Positions 41,949 through 50,914 of a DNA stretch of 64,000 nucleotides are shown here, one piece after another. The DNA comes from Lentilactobacillus diolivorans DSM 14421 (GTDB taxonomy: Bacteria; Bacillota; Bacilli; Lactobacillales; Lactobacillaceae), in the NCBI RefSeq assembly GCF_001434255.1, contig NZ_AZEY01000108.1:59859-123858 (forward strand). The letters run 5' to 3'. The stretch's first letter is position 1; the number at the start of each line of letters is the position of its first letter. The translations under genes and the position numbers were made by a program. Under the pieces are notes generated by a model. It did no database searches, was not told the DNA's origin, and was given only the letters and a program-made list of their open reading frames with translations.

Positions 41949-43242
41949 TTAATAATATTCATGTAGATATAGAAGCTTTTTTTCAAATAGTTTTCTTAAT
42001 TGTTGTTTATTACCAGGTTAGTAACATTCGACCCCGCTTTTTTTTCTATCGCAATTCTATTCTTGGTAACGGTGTTGGGAAACGTTATTTTTAAGAATGC
42101 CTTCTTTATATTTGTATTGCTGGCATTTTATTGGATTGGTCTCAAGAATGATCTGACAAAAAAAGATCCCTAGCTTTTTTTTATGCCGTCTATAGCCTTT
42201 CGTTTTTTAGCTTCATTGGTAATATATTTATTTCAATTAATCATCATTTTTTTCAAGGGAATTTGCTTTCGACTTTACTAGCTAGTTTTCTACCAATTCT
42301 GTTAAATTATGTAATACTGAAGATATTTCACCCTAATTTCCAATTTCTAAAAGGCAACTATACATTTGGATTGGATCATTTGCTGATTTTTATTAACAGT
42401 TTCCTTTTTAGTCTTTGTTCATTACAATTCATCGGGTATTTTTATGAGGCTCATTATTCCAGCCTAGATTCTTAGGATATTTTCTCACATTTGGATTCAT
42501 CGTTCTTCAGATATCTTTACTGATGTATTTAAGTCTCAAAATTCAGCTAATTCAACATACCCAGATTGAAAGTCTACGTGAAGAGCAGTTAAAACAGCTA
42601 TCTCAATATACTAATCAGATTGAAGGGCTGTACAATGATATTCGTGGAATTCGACATGACCATATCAATGTTATAAAGACCTTACAAAACAGTATAGAAG
42701 AACGAAATTTAAAAGGTATTGAAGAAACATTTAACTCTGTAATCAAGAATTTTGGTGCTTCTTTGCAGGGAGAAAAATTTGCTATTACTTATCTTGATAA
42801 AGTGAAGATTAGCGCTGTTAAAAGCCTATTAGCATCAAAATTGATTCAAGCTCAAACGGCGGGGATTCAGATAAATGTTGAAATTGATCAACCAGTTACA
42901 ACTTGTTACATCAATCTGTTAGACTATATTCGTATTTTATCTGTATTTCTCGATAATGCCATTGATGCCTCAAAACAGGCAGCTAATCCTATTTTGTCGA
43001 TTGCCTTAATTGTAGATAAGCCTAATCACGAAGAGATATTGGTAGTTAAAAATAATTGTAAAGAGACTACTATTGACAAACGAAAGATATTTGAACTAGG
43101 GTACTCATCTAAAGGTAAGGGGCGGGGAATTGGTCTTGCAACGGTAAAAGGGTTATTAATTAAGCACCCTAATATAAATCTAGAGACGGAGTTTAAAAAC
43201 CACTTTTTCACGCAGACGCTTGTCTTACAGGAGGAACCTTAA
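41945..43242 (+). pseudogene. agrC: AgrC-like histidine kinase with three frameshifts
   Basis: Starting at ATG 41945, the coding sequence must change frame near 42037-42046 (a run of eight T), near 42160-42182 (A7 and T8 runs) and near 42465-42475. It then reads as 'FLGYFLTFGFIVLQISLLMY' and the intact kinase half to 43242. Membrane-segment character is kept in every piece. The C-terminal half has the HPK10 phospho-acceptor region ('IRGIRHDHINVIKTLQ'), 'FLDNAIDAS' (N box) and 'GRGIGLATVKGL' (G box). Either the sensor is decayed or the homopolymer runs are miscounted. Overlaps agrD by 4 bp; agrA follows directly. Confidence 0.85.
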
Positions 43243-43986
43243 ATGAATATCTTTATTTTAGAAGATAATGTTATTCAACAGCAATATCTTCAGCATTTGG
43301 TTGAAAATTATATTCTCAAGGCAGGTTATAAATACAGTGAGAATGTAATAATTACAACTTCGCGACCTGCAGAATTACTCACTAAAGTTACTGAGCATGT
43401 AAATTCAAATGTTTATTTTTTAGATATACAAATAAAAGATGATCATAGAGCTGGATTGAAACTTGCGAAAAATATACGGGCTTTAGACCCATTTGGTTGG
43501 ATAGTTTTTGTTACTACACACTCTGAGTTTCTTCCAATCACTTATCAATATAAGTTAACTGCGCTGGATTTTATTGAAAAAGATCTTGGCGAGCAAGACT
43601 TTGGTGTCAGAGTTAACGAATGCCTAGATATCGCGTATTCTAAGGAAAAAATTTCGAAATCAGATGACATATTCGTATTCGACAATCAACACTCAAGATT
43701 TCAGATTCCATTTGCTGACATTTTATATTTTGAGACAACTGAACTCACACATAAAATTCGACTTGTGACACTGACAAAACATAGTGAATTTTATGCAAAT
43801 CTTAATGACATCGAACGGATGGATGATCGCTTATTTAAGTGTCATAAATCTTATGTAGTAAATATTAATAATATACGTCGTGTAGATAAAAAAATAAAAA
43901 CAATTTTTTTCGATCATGATTCTGAAAGCTGCTTGGTATCTCGTAATAAGTTGAAGCCGCTTCTGAAATTATTATCATATAATTAA
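43243..43986 (+). CDS. agrA: AgrA-like response regulator (LytTR)
   Basis: A 247-aa protein with an N-terminal receiver ('MNIFILEDNVIQQQYLQHLV', phospho-acceptor Asp in 'VYFLDIQIKDDHRAG') and a C-terminal LytTR DNA-binding domain ('LYFETTELTHKIRLVT', 'FKCHKSYVVNINNIRRVDKK'). Intact, in contrast to its kinase partner. It begins one base after the agrC stop with AGGAGG in the kinase 3' end. Expected to activate the agrBDCA promoter. Confidence 0.92.
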   Translation: MNIFILEDNVIQQQYLQHLVENYILKAGYKYSENVIITTSRPAELLTKVTEHVNSNVYFLDIQIKDDHRAGLKLAKNIRALDPFGWIVFVTTHSEFLPITYQYKLTALDFIEKDLGEQDFGVRVNECLDIAYSKEKISKSDDIFVFDNQHSRFQIPFADILYFETTELTHKIRLVTLTKHSEFYANLNDIERMDDRLFKCHKSYVVNINNIRRVDKKIKTIFFDHDSESCLVSRNKLKPLLKLLSYN

Positions 43987-44059
43987 ATCGTTTTATGTAC
44001 CTGTTTTAAGTGGTTTCGCTGAGTGCTAAGGGCAGTTTAAAAATGTTTTTTACAAATGA

Positions 44060-44240
44060 CTCCTTTCCATACTTCCGTGCTTGGGCTAATTTTTTCAAGT
44101 AATAGTATTTTTAGACGCAAACTTTCAAATTAGTTGTGGCTAAACATGCCACGCTTAATAAATTTCAATTTGGTATTTTGCTCCTCAACCGATCCGTTAG
44201 AATACTCTCGAAAAATAATTGCATTCTGAATTGCTGTGGC
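44060..44240 (-). pseudogene. Remnant of an ISL3-family transposase C-terminus
   Basis: Read on the minus strand from about 44234: 'REYSNGSVEEQNTKLKFIKR' then a stop at 44130, then more diverged sequence. This matches the conserved 'SNGP.EG.N.KIK.IKR' end of ISL3-family transposases. The N-terminal part is gone. The motif GGATGTTCCATTG (44242-44254) abuts the break point. 44255-44456 contains a hairpin-like CCCACAATCACTAGACTTACTTGTCTAACAATTGTGGG (about 44290-44332) and no gene. Confidence 0.6.
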
Positions 44241-44456
44241 TGGATGTTCCATTGCACTCTAAATCCACTACCACCTTTTTTCACAAGAAAAGCCCCACAA
44301 TCACTAGACTTACTTGTCTAACAATTGTGGGACACTTCAAGATCCCTGTTGTTGGGTTATGCTCTATTTACTTGAATATTAAAATCAAAATCATCATTAT
44401 TTTAATGCTTTTAACCTATCCAAGACCTGTTACCGAAATGACCACAGTTTTTCCAA

Positions 44457-44887
44457 GTGGTTAAATCAACCGGAGACGGCAATTCCCCAGCAGCCAAGCA
44501 GGCCGATTTTGAATGCCAACTGCGCTTGAAGACGTTGGCCGCCATGCGTGAAATCGATCAACCTACCGCTTTATTAGCTGATTTACTGACCGATCGGTAT
44601 ATTCGCCACTTAACCATTCCACAAACGGTGGCTGATTTATCTACCAAGTACCATCAGGGTTATCTCGCCGGACTGTTAACCGATATCAAAACCGGGCCTT
44701 ATTAATCTTTGCCTATGCCTGCCCGCGTGACTTGTCGGTTAACATGTTGCGATTACGGCTGTTTAAAATAGCTGGGAAAGTCGTCCGCAGCGGGCGCAAA
44801 ATCCAGCTGAAATTAAGCACCCATCATGTTTATCGAAACCTGTTTTACCAATTGCTAGCCCAGATTCAAGCTCTGGGTTACTCATAA
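44457..44887 (+). pseudogene. Remnant of an IS1380-like transposase C-terminus
   Basis: Frame 44702-44887 reads 'LLIFAYACPRDLSVNMLRLR', 'LFKIAGKVVRSGRKIQLKLS' and '...LLAQIQALGYS', like the C-terminal end of IS1380-type DDE transposases. An overlapping frame (44457-44705, 'ECQLRLKTLAAMREIDQPTA') precedes it in another phase and may be part of the same decayed gene; I do not recognise that part. No terminal repeats of an intact IS were found. Confidence 0.55.
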
Positions 44888-45038
44888 TAGCGTATTGAGG
44901 GCTGAGCTAACTTAAAAAATTGATTCCTTTAACACCAAGGGAAAAGTGCACCCAAAATTTAGAAAAGCCACGTTAAGTTATCCCCCAGAATGGCCGAAGT
45001 GTCGCTAAAGTGATCATTAAGGTCAAAGATAGCCAATC

Positions 45039-45082
45039 CTTTTAACGAAACCGTTAAAAGGATTGGCTATTTTGAAGCTATG
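45039..45082. terminator. Perfect 18-bp hairpin inside the island's right end
   Basis: ATAGCCAATCCTTTTAAC and GTTAAAAGGATTGGCTAT flank a 6-nt loop and are followed by TTTT on the plus strand. Terminator-like in both directions. It lies between the IS1380-like remnant and the right inverted repeat; 44888-45228 has no gene. Confidence 0.75.
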
Positions 45083-45091
45083 AATAATTCG

Positions 45092-45188
45092 GGGTTTATT
45101 ATAAACTTTTTGATAATGAGTTTTTGAAAACTCAAAACCCGGTTAAATCAACCTAATCAAAGTATAGCGAAACCTTTCCAAAAACTAT
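45092..45188 (-). repeat. Right ~97-bp inverted repeat of the 6.4-kb island
   Basis: Reverse complement of 38757-38853 (begins GGTTTATTATAAACTTTTTG, ends CCTTTCCAAAAACTAT). No obvious target-site duplication flanks the pair. Confidence 0.85.
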
Positions 45189-45228
45189 TGTCTAGTGGTG
45201 TCATAACCTGAAATAATGATTCTTTCAA

Positions 45229-45753
45229 TTAGTCTATAACCCGGCTTAAGGTATATGCTTTTTCACAAATTTCATAGACCAAATCATATTCATGATCAAT
45301 TAACGGTTGGTATTTATGGGTTGATTTTATCATTCGGTGTTTAAAAACCGGATAGGGTAGAATCCAGCCAACGAGCCCAACTGTCCCTAAAACAACCATC
45401 CCAATTGTGTATCCGGCGTCATTGGCAAAAACTGATCCGGCTACAAAAGCAGTCCCGATAAGGCCAATGATACTTGCAACAATTGTGGGTGAAAGTGTTT
45501 TTAATCTTTCAAGTTTTTCAATATTTGCCATCTTTGACTCAAATTTACGCTGAAGCCGTTTTAATTCAGTCTGATTAATCAGCTTTCGATCACGTTTCAT
45601 TTTTAGTAGTGTCTTGTCATGATGTTCTTTACCAGCACTTTTTCGTTCAATCTGCCACCCAAAATTAGGGTAAGCGTCGGAGTAAATATCAACATATTTT
45701 TTATCAATTAGGATGTCACGGTGTTCATAGCCGATAAAATGTTTACTCATCAT
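45229..45753 (-). CDS. Hypothetical membrane protein with coiled-coil
   Basis: About 174 aa. A charged N-terminal half ('GKEHHDKTLLKMKRDRKLIN' and 'ELKRLQRKFESKMANIEKLE', probably helical/coiled-coil) is followed by two membrane segments ('IVASIIGLIGTAFVAGSVF', 'IGMVVLGTVGLVGWILPY') and a basic cytoplasmic tail. No recognised family. Start at one of the tandem ATGs 45753/45750, after GGCGAGA. First gene outside the right inverted repeat. Confidence 0.65.
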   Translation of the reverse strand: MMSKHFIGYEHRDILIDKKYVDIYSDAYPNFGWQIERKSAGKEHHDKTLLKMKRDRKLINQTELKRLQRKFESKMANIEKLERLKTLSPTIVASIIGLIGTAFVAGSVFANDAGYTIGMVVLGTVGLVGWILPYPVFKHRMIKSTHKYQPLIDHEYDLVYEICEKAYTLSRVID

Positions 45754-45886
45754 TAGTCTCGCCAATCTGTATAGGATTTACAACCTATAAAAAATAGGTT
45801 GCAGCTTGTAGTTCCATATTACCGGAAAGAATTTGATTTGTTGTTTGAAAAATGTTAATTATTAAAGAAGGTGTCTTTATTAGAAA

Positions 45887-46933
45887 CTAATGATCCGAGT
45901 TATTGTCGGGCAGCCAAACGGTAAATTTGCTGCCGTGGCCGACCTGGCTTTCAACACTAATCGTGCCGTTCATTAATCTAACAATTCGATTAACGAGCGC
46001 TAATCCTAATCCATTTCCACTTTGAGAATGTGAGGTATCCCCCTGATAAAATTTATCGAAGATTCGGTTGATTGTGTCTTGATCCATTCCCTCACCAGTA
46101 TCGGCTATCGAAACTTCAATCCCGTCAGCTACGATTTTAGCTTTAATTGAGACACTTTGACCTGCCAAAGTGAATTTAAAAGCATTGCTCAACAGATTCT
46201 GCCAAACAATGTTCATCATCTCGGTATCTGCTGTCACCTGCAGATTATCTGGAATATCAACTTTGAGTGAAATCTGGCCGGCTTCCCATATGGATTCAAA
46301 CGTCAATGTTGTCTCAACGAGTTGACGACTGACGTTATAAGTTGACATTGTTGGATGAATTGCTTGATTTTCAATTTTGTTTAACTTTAGAACATTAGTG
46401 ATTAAGGTGGCCATTTTGTCAGTTTCATCAATAATTATTTGGATATATTGATCAGTCTGCGGATGGGAGTTGTTTGAATTGTTTTGAAGCGCATTTGCGT
46501 AGCTTTTGATAACGGCCAGCGGAGCTTTAAATTCATGAGAAACGTTTGCAATAAAGTCGTTCTTTAAGGTTTCGGTGGATCCTAGTTCGGCTACCATTGT
46601 ATTGAAATCTTCAAACAAATTATCAATCTCAGTGGGATTTTTAGATGAATGAATTGGTTGTAAATAAATTGAAAAATCACCCTTGGTAACTGATTTGGCA
46701 GCTTTGCTTAATCGAGCAAGCGGAACATCAAATGAAATGTGTTTTTGATAAGCAATGATTCCGATAAAGATTGCTGACACTACAATCCAGTATAAAACGT
46801 ACCATTTAAGGTAGCTGCTGCCAATATTACGGGAATTGTTTCCATATAAGAATATTGGTAATGTTGCGAAGAAAACAAAAATGACGAAGGTACCCAAATA
46901 TCCAGCAATTGAAATGTTTCGCTGCTTTCTCAT
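45887..46933 (-). CDS. Sensor histidine kinase (two-component system)
   Basis: A 348-aa membrane kinase: two N-terminal membrane segments with a very short loop between them, a HAMP-like linker ('LARLSKAAKSVTKGDFSIYL'), H box 'ANVSHEFKAPLAVIKSY', N box 'NLLSNAFKF', and G boxes 'IADTGEGMDQ' and 'GNGLGLALVNRIV'. The almost absent extracellular loop suggests intramembrane sensing of envelope stress. Its start overlaps the upstream response-regulator stop by 4 bp. Confidence 0.9.
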   Translation of the reverse strand: MRKQRNISIAGYLGTFVIFVFFATLPIFLYGNNSRNIGSSYLKWYVLYWIVVSAIFIGIIAYQKHISFDVPLARLSKAAKSVTKGDFSIYLQPIHSSKNPTEIDNLFEDFNTMVAELGSTETLKNDFIANVSHEFKAPLAVIKSYANALQNNSNNSHPQTDQYIQIIIDETDKMATLITNVLKLNKIENQAIHPTMSTYNVSRQLVETTLTFESIWEAGQISLKVDIPDNLQVTADTEMMNIVWQNLLSNAFKFTLAGQSVSIKAKIVADGIEVSIADTGEGMDQDTINRIFDKFYQGDTSHSQSGNGLGLALVNRIVRLMNGTISVESQVGHGSKFTVWLPDNNSDH

Positions 46934-47601
46934 TTTAAGACCACCTTATATCCTAATCCGTGGACAGTTACAATTTTGAATGCATCAAAAGTTGCAAACT
47001 TAGTTCTAATCTTTATGATATACACATCCACAGCTCGTAAACTAGTTGTGCTGTCAATTCCCCAAAACTCGTCTAATAATTGTGATCGCGAGAACGTTTT
47101 ATTTGGGTAAGAGAGCAGTTTGAATAGAATATTAAATTCACGAACAGTCATTGGAATATCTTGTTGGCCAATAACAACACTCATTGAATCCGCATTCATT
47201 ACCAGATTATCAATGCTTAGCTGGCGATCATTAGCAATATTTGCTCGCTTTAACAGGGCAGTCACCCGCATTAGCAGTTCTTCCATGTCAATTGGTTTGA
47301 CCATGTAATCGTCAATCCCAGATTCATAGCCACGTCGTTTGGATTGAATGTCGTCGCGCGCGGTGACAAACAGAATTGGGATTCCTGGATTGATTTCACG
47401 GACATTTTTGGCAAACTCAAATCCATCAATGTTTGGCATCATGATATCTGAGATAATGAGATCGAACAATTGGTTATACATCTTGTCATAAGCGTCTTGC
47501 ACACTTAAGACCCCTTGAGCTGATTGACCGTGGTTATTCAAATAGATGCAACCGATTTGGTTGAACTGAGGATCGTCCTCGACAACTAAAATATTCGCCA
47601 T
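46930..47601 (-). CDS. OmpR-family response regulator
   Basis: A 223-aa protein with a receiver domain ('NILVVEDDPQFNQIG', Asp in 'LIISDIMMPNIDGFEF', Lys in 'DDYMVKPIDMEE') and a winged-helix output domain ('DIPMTVREFNILFKLLS', 'VDVYIIKIRTKF'). ATG 47601 is placed by GGGAGT upstream; the frame extends 13 codons further without a ribosome site. Pairs with the kinase immediately downstream. Divergent from the acyltransferase gene at 47800, a possible target. Confidence 0.9.
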   Translation of the reverse strand: MANILVVEDDPQFNQIGCIYLNNHGQSAQGVLSVQDAYDKMYNQLFDLIISDIMMPNIDGFEFAKNVREINPGIPILFVTARDDIQSKRRGYESGIDDYMVKPIDMEELLMRVTALLKRANIANDRQLSIDNLVMNADSMSVVIGQQDIPMTVREFNILFKLLSYPNKTFSRSQLLDEFWGIDSTTSLRAVDVYIIKIRTKFATFDAFKIVTVHGLGYKVVLK

Positions 47602-47799
47602 ATATAAATCAAACTCCCTTACTGTAAGAATTGATACCATTATGGGCCTATTGTTCGATCTAACACAATGGATTTATTGATGTTGTTTACCAATTAACAT
47701 TTCTCAAACATTTTATAAACAACGGCTTAACACTTCTTTTGTAAAGTTAGTGCAATCTCAAACAACGAGCTAACTGACAAATTTAAAGGAGTGCAAATT

Positions 47800-49146
47800 A
47801 TGACAATGACAACTATTGACGCAACCTACCAAGATATTTTTAAAACAGTTAATGGAAAAGTTTATCTTGCAGCACTTACTAAGGTTGATAAACTAACTTC
47901 CGGTCAATCTTTTTTATATGGTAAGCAGGGTGCTCACAGTATGGTAATTGATATTCGACTAACGGAACCCATTGATCAATCAATTCTTCAGCAAGCTTTA
48001 AATCACGCGCTTAAGCGTTACCCGTATTTAACCAGTAAGATGGTTCTAAAAAACAGCAGCTATTTTTTAGCCTATAACAAGCTGCCAATGGTGGTTACTC
48101 AAACTGAAGAATTGCGGCGACTGGGCGGTCCGGAGACCAATTTTCATTTGGTCGATGTCACCTTTGATCAGCAACGTTTATTTGTTTCATACCATCATGC
48201 TTTGGCGGACGGCCGTGGCATCATGCCGTTTGTTAACACGTTATTGTATGATTATTTTTCTATTAAGAATCAGCAGTTTCCAGAAATTCCAGGTATTAAT
48301 TTAGATGACGATCCGATGGAACCAGATGAAATTGGTGAACCATTTGAATATTTACCACCAGTGAACGCCAATTCTGCTGACATTCCGGAAATTGATCATC
48401 ATGGTCATCAATTGATTGAGACGAAATATCATTTGAATGATCGAAGCTATCGTCATGAACTGGTTATTGATCAGGCTAGTTTTATGAAATATGCCAAGGC
48501 ACACGATGCGACACCGGCCATTGCCGTTTCAATTATGGTTAGTCAGGCTATTCAACAAATCTACCCCGATATTTCCGATCCAATTGTCACCAATATGGCA
48601 AGCGATTTACGATCCGGCATTATGAATGAGCATACTTTTCGAAATTGCGTGGGAAGTGTGGCATTGCCAATTAATACTGAGGTTTTGACCGATGACCAAT
48701 TTACAGAAGCAGCAACCCATTTTCGAAGCTTAATTAGGGCACATAAGGCGCAGAAAAGTTTAAGAGTTGAAGCTAACAAGATGGCCTGTTTATTTAAGCA
48801 TTTAGATAATTTATCAACGTTTACTGAAAAACAAAAGATGATGGCGTTTATTGATCATGTTTTACTTAATACATTTGTGCTTAGCTATTCAGGCCAAACT
48901 AAACTAGGAAAATATGAGTCGTATATTGATGAAATGCACACTTATATGAGTGGCACAAACGGACTATCAATCGAGATGTTGGCGACAAACGGTAAAATCT
49001 TCGTAGACATGTCGCAGAGCTTTAATAGTGATGTGTATGCAGTGACGCTTGCCAAAATTCTGAGAAGAAATGGGATTAAATATCAGTTAGGGGAGCCGAC
49101 GTATTTTAAAACACCAGTTGATGAATTGGCTAAGGGTGACCGTTAA
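47800..49146 (+). CDS. Condensation-domain-like acyltransferase
   Basis: A 448-aa protein with 'VSYHHALADGRGIMPFVNTL', the HHxxxDG active-site motif of the chloramphenicol-acetyltransferase/condensation/wax-ester-synthase superfamily, around residue 140. The C-terminal 'DMSQSFNSDVYAVTLAKIL' fits the same fold. Stand-alone members esterify alcohols or modify lipids and glycopeptides; the substrate is not evident here. RBS AAAGGAG; ATG 47800. Confidence 0.75.
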   Translation: MTMTTIDATYQDIFKTVNGKVYLAALTKVDKLTSGQSFLYGKQGAHSMVIDIRLTEPIDQSILQQALNHALKRYPYLTSKMVLKNSSYFLAYNKLPMVVTQTEELRRLGGPETNFHLVDVTFDQQRLFVSYHHALADGRGIMPFVNTLLYDYFSIKNQQFPEIPGINLDDDPMEPDEIGEPFEYLPPVNANSADIPEIDHHGHQLIETKYHLNDRSYRHELVIDQASFMKYAKAHDATPAIAVSIMVSQAIQQIYPDISDPIVTNMASDLRSGIMNEHTFRNCVGSVALPINTEVLTDDQFTEAATHFRSLIRAHKAQKSLRVEANKMACLFKHLDNLSTFTEKQKMMAFIDHVLLNTFVLSYSGQTKLGKYESYIDEMHTYMSGTNGLSIEMLATNGKIFVDMSQSFNSDVYAVTLAKILRRNGIKYQLGEPTYFKTPVDELAKGDR

Positions 49147-49248
49147 TTTCGACTCTGATGTCGTAAATTGGTCGAAAAGTAAACATGATTGACACTACAT
49201 GAGCTTCCCTGTGCTATCTTTAAAGTGATAGGCAAGGAGGTTTTTATT

Positions 49249-50145
49249 TTGGATGATAAAAAAATATTTGATCGTGAAAAATCATTTCGCTATAACGGTG
49301 ATGATAAATTTAAACTAAGTAAACGGCCGACCGCTGCAACTGATGAAGATTTAAGCAAGACGGATATCAAAGCAAGAATTGAAAGTAATATTAGTACTTT
49401 GCAGGATTTGCAGGGTAAATTGTATGCCCAGAACCGCTTTGGGATGTTGATCGTTTTTCAAGGGATGGATGGTTCCGGTAAGGACAGTATGATCCGCCAC
49501 ATTTTGAGTGGGGTCAATCCCCAAGGATGTGAAGTCACTAGTTTTAAGGTGCCAACGTCAATTGAATTGAACCATGATTATCTTTGGCGGATTCGGCGCC
49601 ACATGCCAGCTCGGGGAATGATTGGTATTTTTAATCGGTCATATTATGAAGATGTCTTGGTTAGCAAGGTTCACCCGCAGCTGATTTTGAACGCGCATAT
49701 TGGTGACTATTCAAAGTTGGACCAGGTAAACGATGATTTCTTCGCAGATCGGTACAAGGATATCAATTTTTTGGAAGATTATATGCAAAGAAATGGATTT
49801 ATGGTCTTGAAATTCTTCTTGCATATGTCGAAGGATGAGCAGAAGAATCGGTTCAAGCGGCGGATTGAAATGCCGGATCACAATTGGAAGTTCTCGGCAG
49901 CTGACATTAAGGAGCGTCAGTACTGGGATGATTATCAAGCAGCTTACGAAAAGGCAATTAAGAATACAGCATCAAAGCAAAATCCATGGTATGTGATTCC
50001 ATCAGATGATAAGTGGTATTCAAGATTATGTGTCTCGGATATTATTGATCGAAGAATGAAGGAATTACCGTTGAAGTACCCGGATCTGGATGACGCAAGC
50101 AAGGCGCAGCTTGAAAATGCGTTGGATGAGTTGGAGAAGAATTAG
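49249..50145 (+). CDS. Polyphosphate kinase 2 family protein
   Basis: A 298-aa PPK2-family kinase. Walker A 'FQGMDGSGKDSMIRHIL', lid region 'RIRRHMPARGMIGIFNRSYY', and 'KFFLHMSKDEQKNRFKRRIE'. It transfers phosphate between polyphosphate and nucleotides (usually AMP or ADP). The start is TTG 49249 with AAGGAGG upstream; the frame extends 20 codons earlier with no ribosome site. A complete hairpin element begins four bases after the stop. Confidence 0.88.
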   Translation: MDDKKIFDREKSFRYNGDDKFKLSKRPTAATDEDLSKTDIKARIESNISTLQDLQGKLYAQNRFGMLIVFQGMDGSGKDSMIRHILSGVNPQGCEVTSFKVPTSIELNHDYLWRIRRHMPARGMIGIFNRSYYEDVLVSKVHPQLILNAHIGDYSKLDQVNDDFFADRYKDINFLEDYMQRNGFMVLKFFLHMSKDEQKNRFKRRIEMPDHNWKFSAADIKERQYWDDYQAAYEKAIKNTASKQNPWYVIPSDDKWYSRLCVSDIIDRRMKELPLKYPDLDDASKAQLENALDELEKN

Positions 50146-50148
50146 AGA

Positions 50149-50450
50149 GCGCAAAAAGCCGCGGTTAGCGCCCAGAATATAAGAGACTTGGGTCCATATT
50201 CCTGGTTCTGGAATATGGACCCAAGTCTCTTATATGGCCGGGCGCTGCGGCTTTTTGCGCGTTTTAGCAAAGTAACACTGGTGATTCGCAAAAAGAAATA
50301 TAAATTTCAATCCCATATATGGCCGGAAGCCGCGGCTTTTTTGCGCGTTTTAGCAAAGCAGAAATGGTGATTCACAAAAAGAAATATAAATCTCAATCCC
50401 ATATATGGCCGGAAGTTGCGTTTCTTTTGCGCGTTTTAGCAAAGTAGCAA
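50149..50450 (+). repeat. Hairpin element with two 86-bp tandem partial copies
   Basis: Outer arms 50149-50162 and 50247-50260 (GCGCAAAAAGCCGC and complement) and a perfect 22-bp inner stem 50181-50202/50210-50231. 'GCGCGTTTTAGCAAAG' recurs at 50257, 50343 and 50429 (period 86). 50451-50546 contains nothing else but the start of the next gene's leader. Confidence 0.88.
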
Positions 50451-50546
50451 TGGTGCTTAACCCCGTCAAGCCGATTTTGCAATCCCACGTGTTTTGTCAT
50501 ACGCTAGTCATACCTAGATTTACCGTAGGGTAGGGAAGGTGTCTTA

Positions 50547-50771
50547 GTGAAAAGTTCTTGGATAAGAACGTTGTATATGTATGTCGCCTGTCTAATCTGT
50601 TTAGTGATTATCTTAATTACCAGCTGGGTGTTTCTAGACAACATTGCTGAACTGATCTGGCCGGATAATAACGGGTTGGCGTATGTTTATCAAGAGATGT
50701 TCTCTAGTGGGATCATGTTAATTGCGTCAATTGGTTTGTTTATCTTTCACTGGAAACATGCCAAAGATTAA
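50547..50771 (+). CDS. Small membrane protein, unknown function
   Basis: A 74-aa protein with two membrane segments ('MYVACLICLVIILITSWVFL' and 'MFSSGIMLIASIGLFIFHW') and a short polar loop. GTG start at 50547 after AGGGAAGG. No family recognised. It lies between the repeat array and a terminator. Confidence 0.6.
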   Translation: MKSSWIRTLYMYVACLICLVIILITSWVFLDNIAELIWPDNNGLAYVYQEMFSSGIMLIASIGLFIFHWKHAKD

Positions 50772-50810
50772 TTAGTGGCAGAAAGCTTAAACGAAATTCA
50801 AATTAGAAGG

Positions 50811-50847
50811 CATCAAGTCCTGTTAATTAACAGTATTTGGTGTTTTT
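50811..50847 (+). terminator. Terminator after the small membrane-protein gene
   Basis: CATCAAG..CCTGTTAATTAACAG..TTTGGTG folds into an interrupted hairpin followed by TTTTT. It includes the palindrome CTGTTAATTAACAG. Confidence 0.6.
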
Positions 50848-50914
50848 AGTCTGTTTAGATAAGAAAAAACACCTACCCCCGATTAGATAGATGCCATGGA
50901 ATAATTTTCAATTG

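Noticed and set aside
44136-44464. Overlapping 61- and 81-codon plus-strand frames
   Set aside because: They cover the antisense of the ISL3-like remnant and a hairpin region; no ribosome sites.
38757-45188. Simple transposon with target-site duplication
   Set aside because: The five to nine bases outside the two inverted repeats do not match, and no transposase gene for these ends is present.
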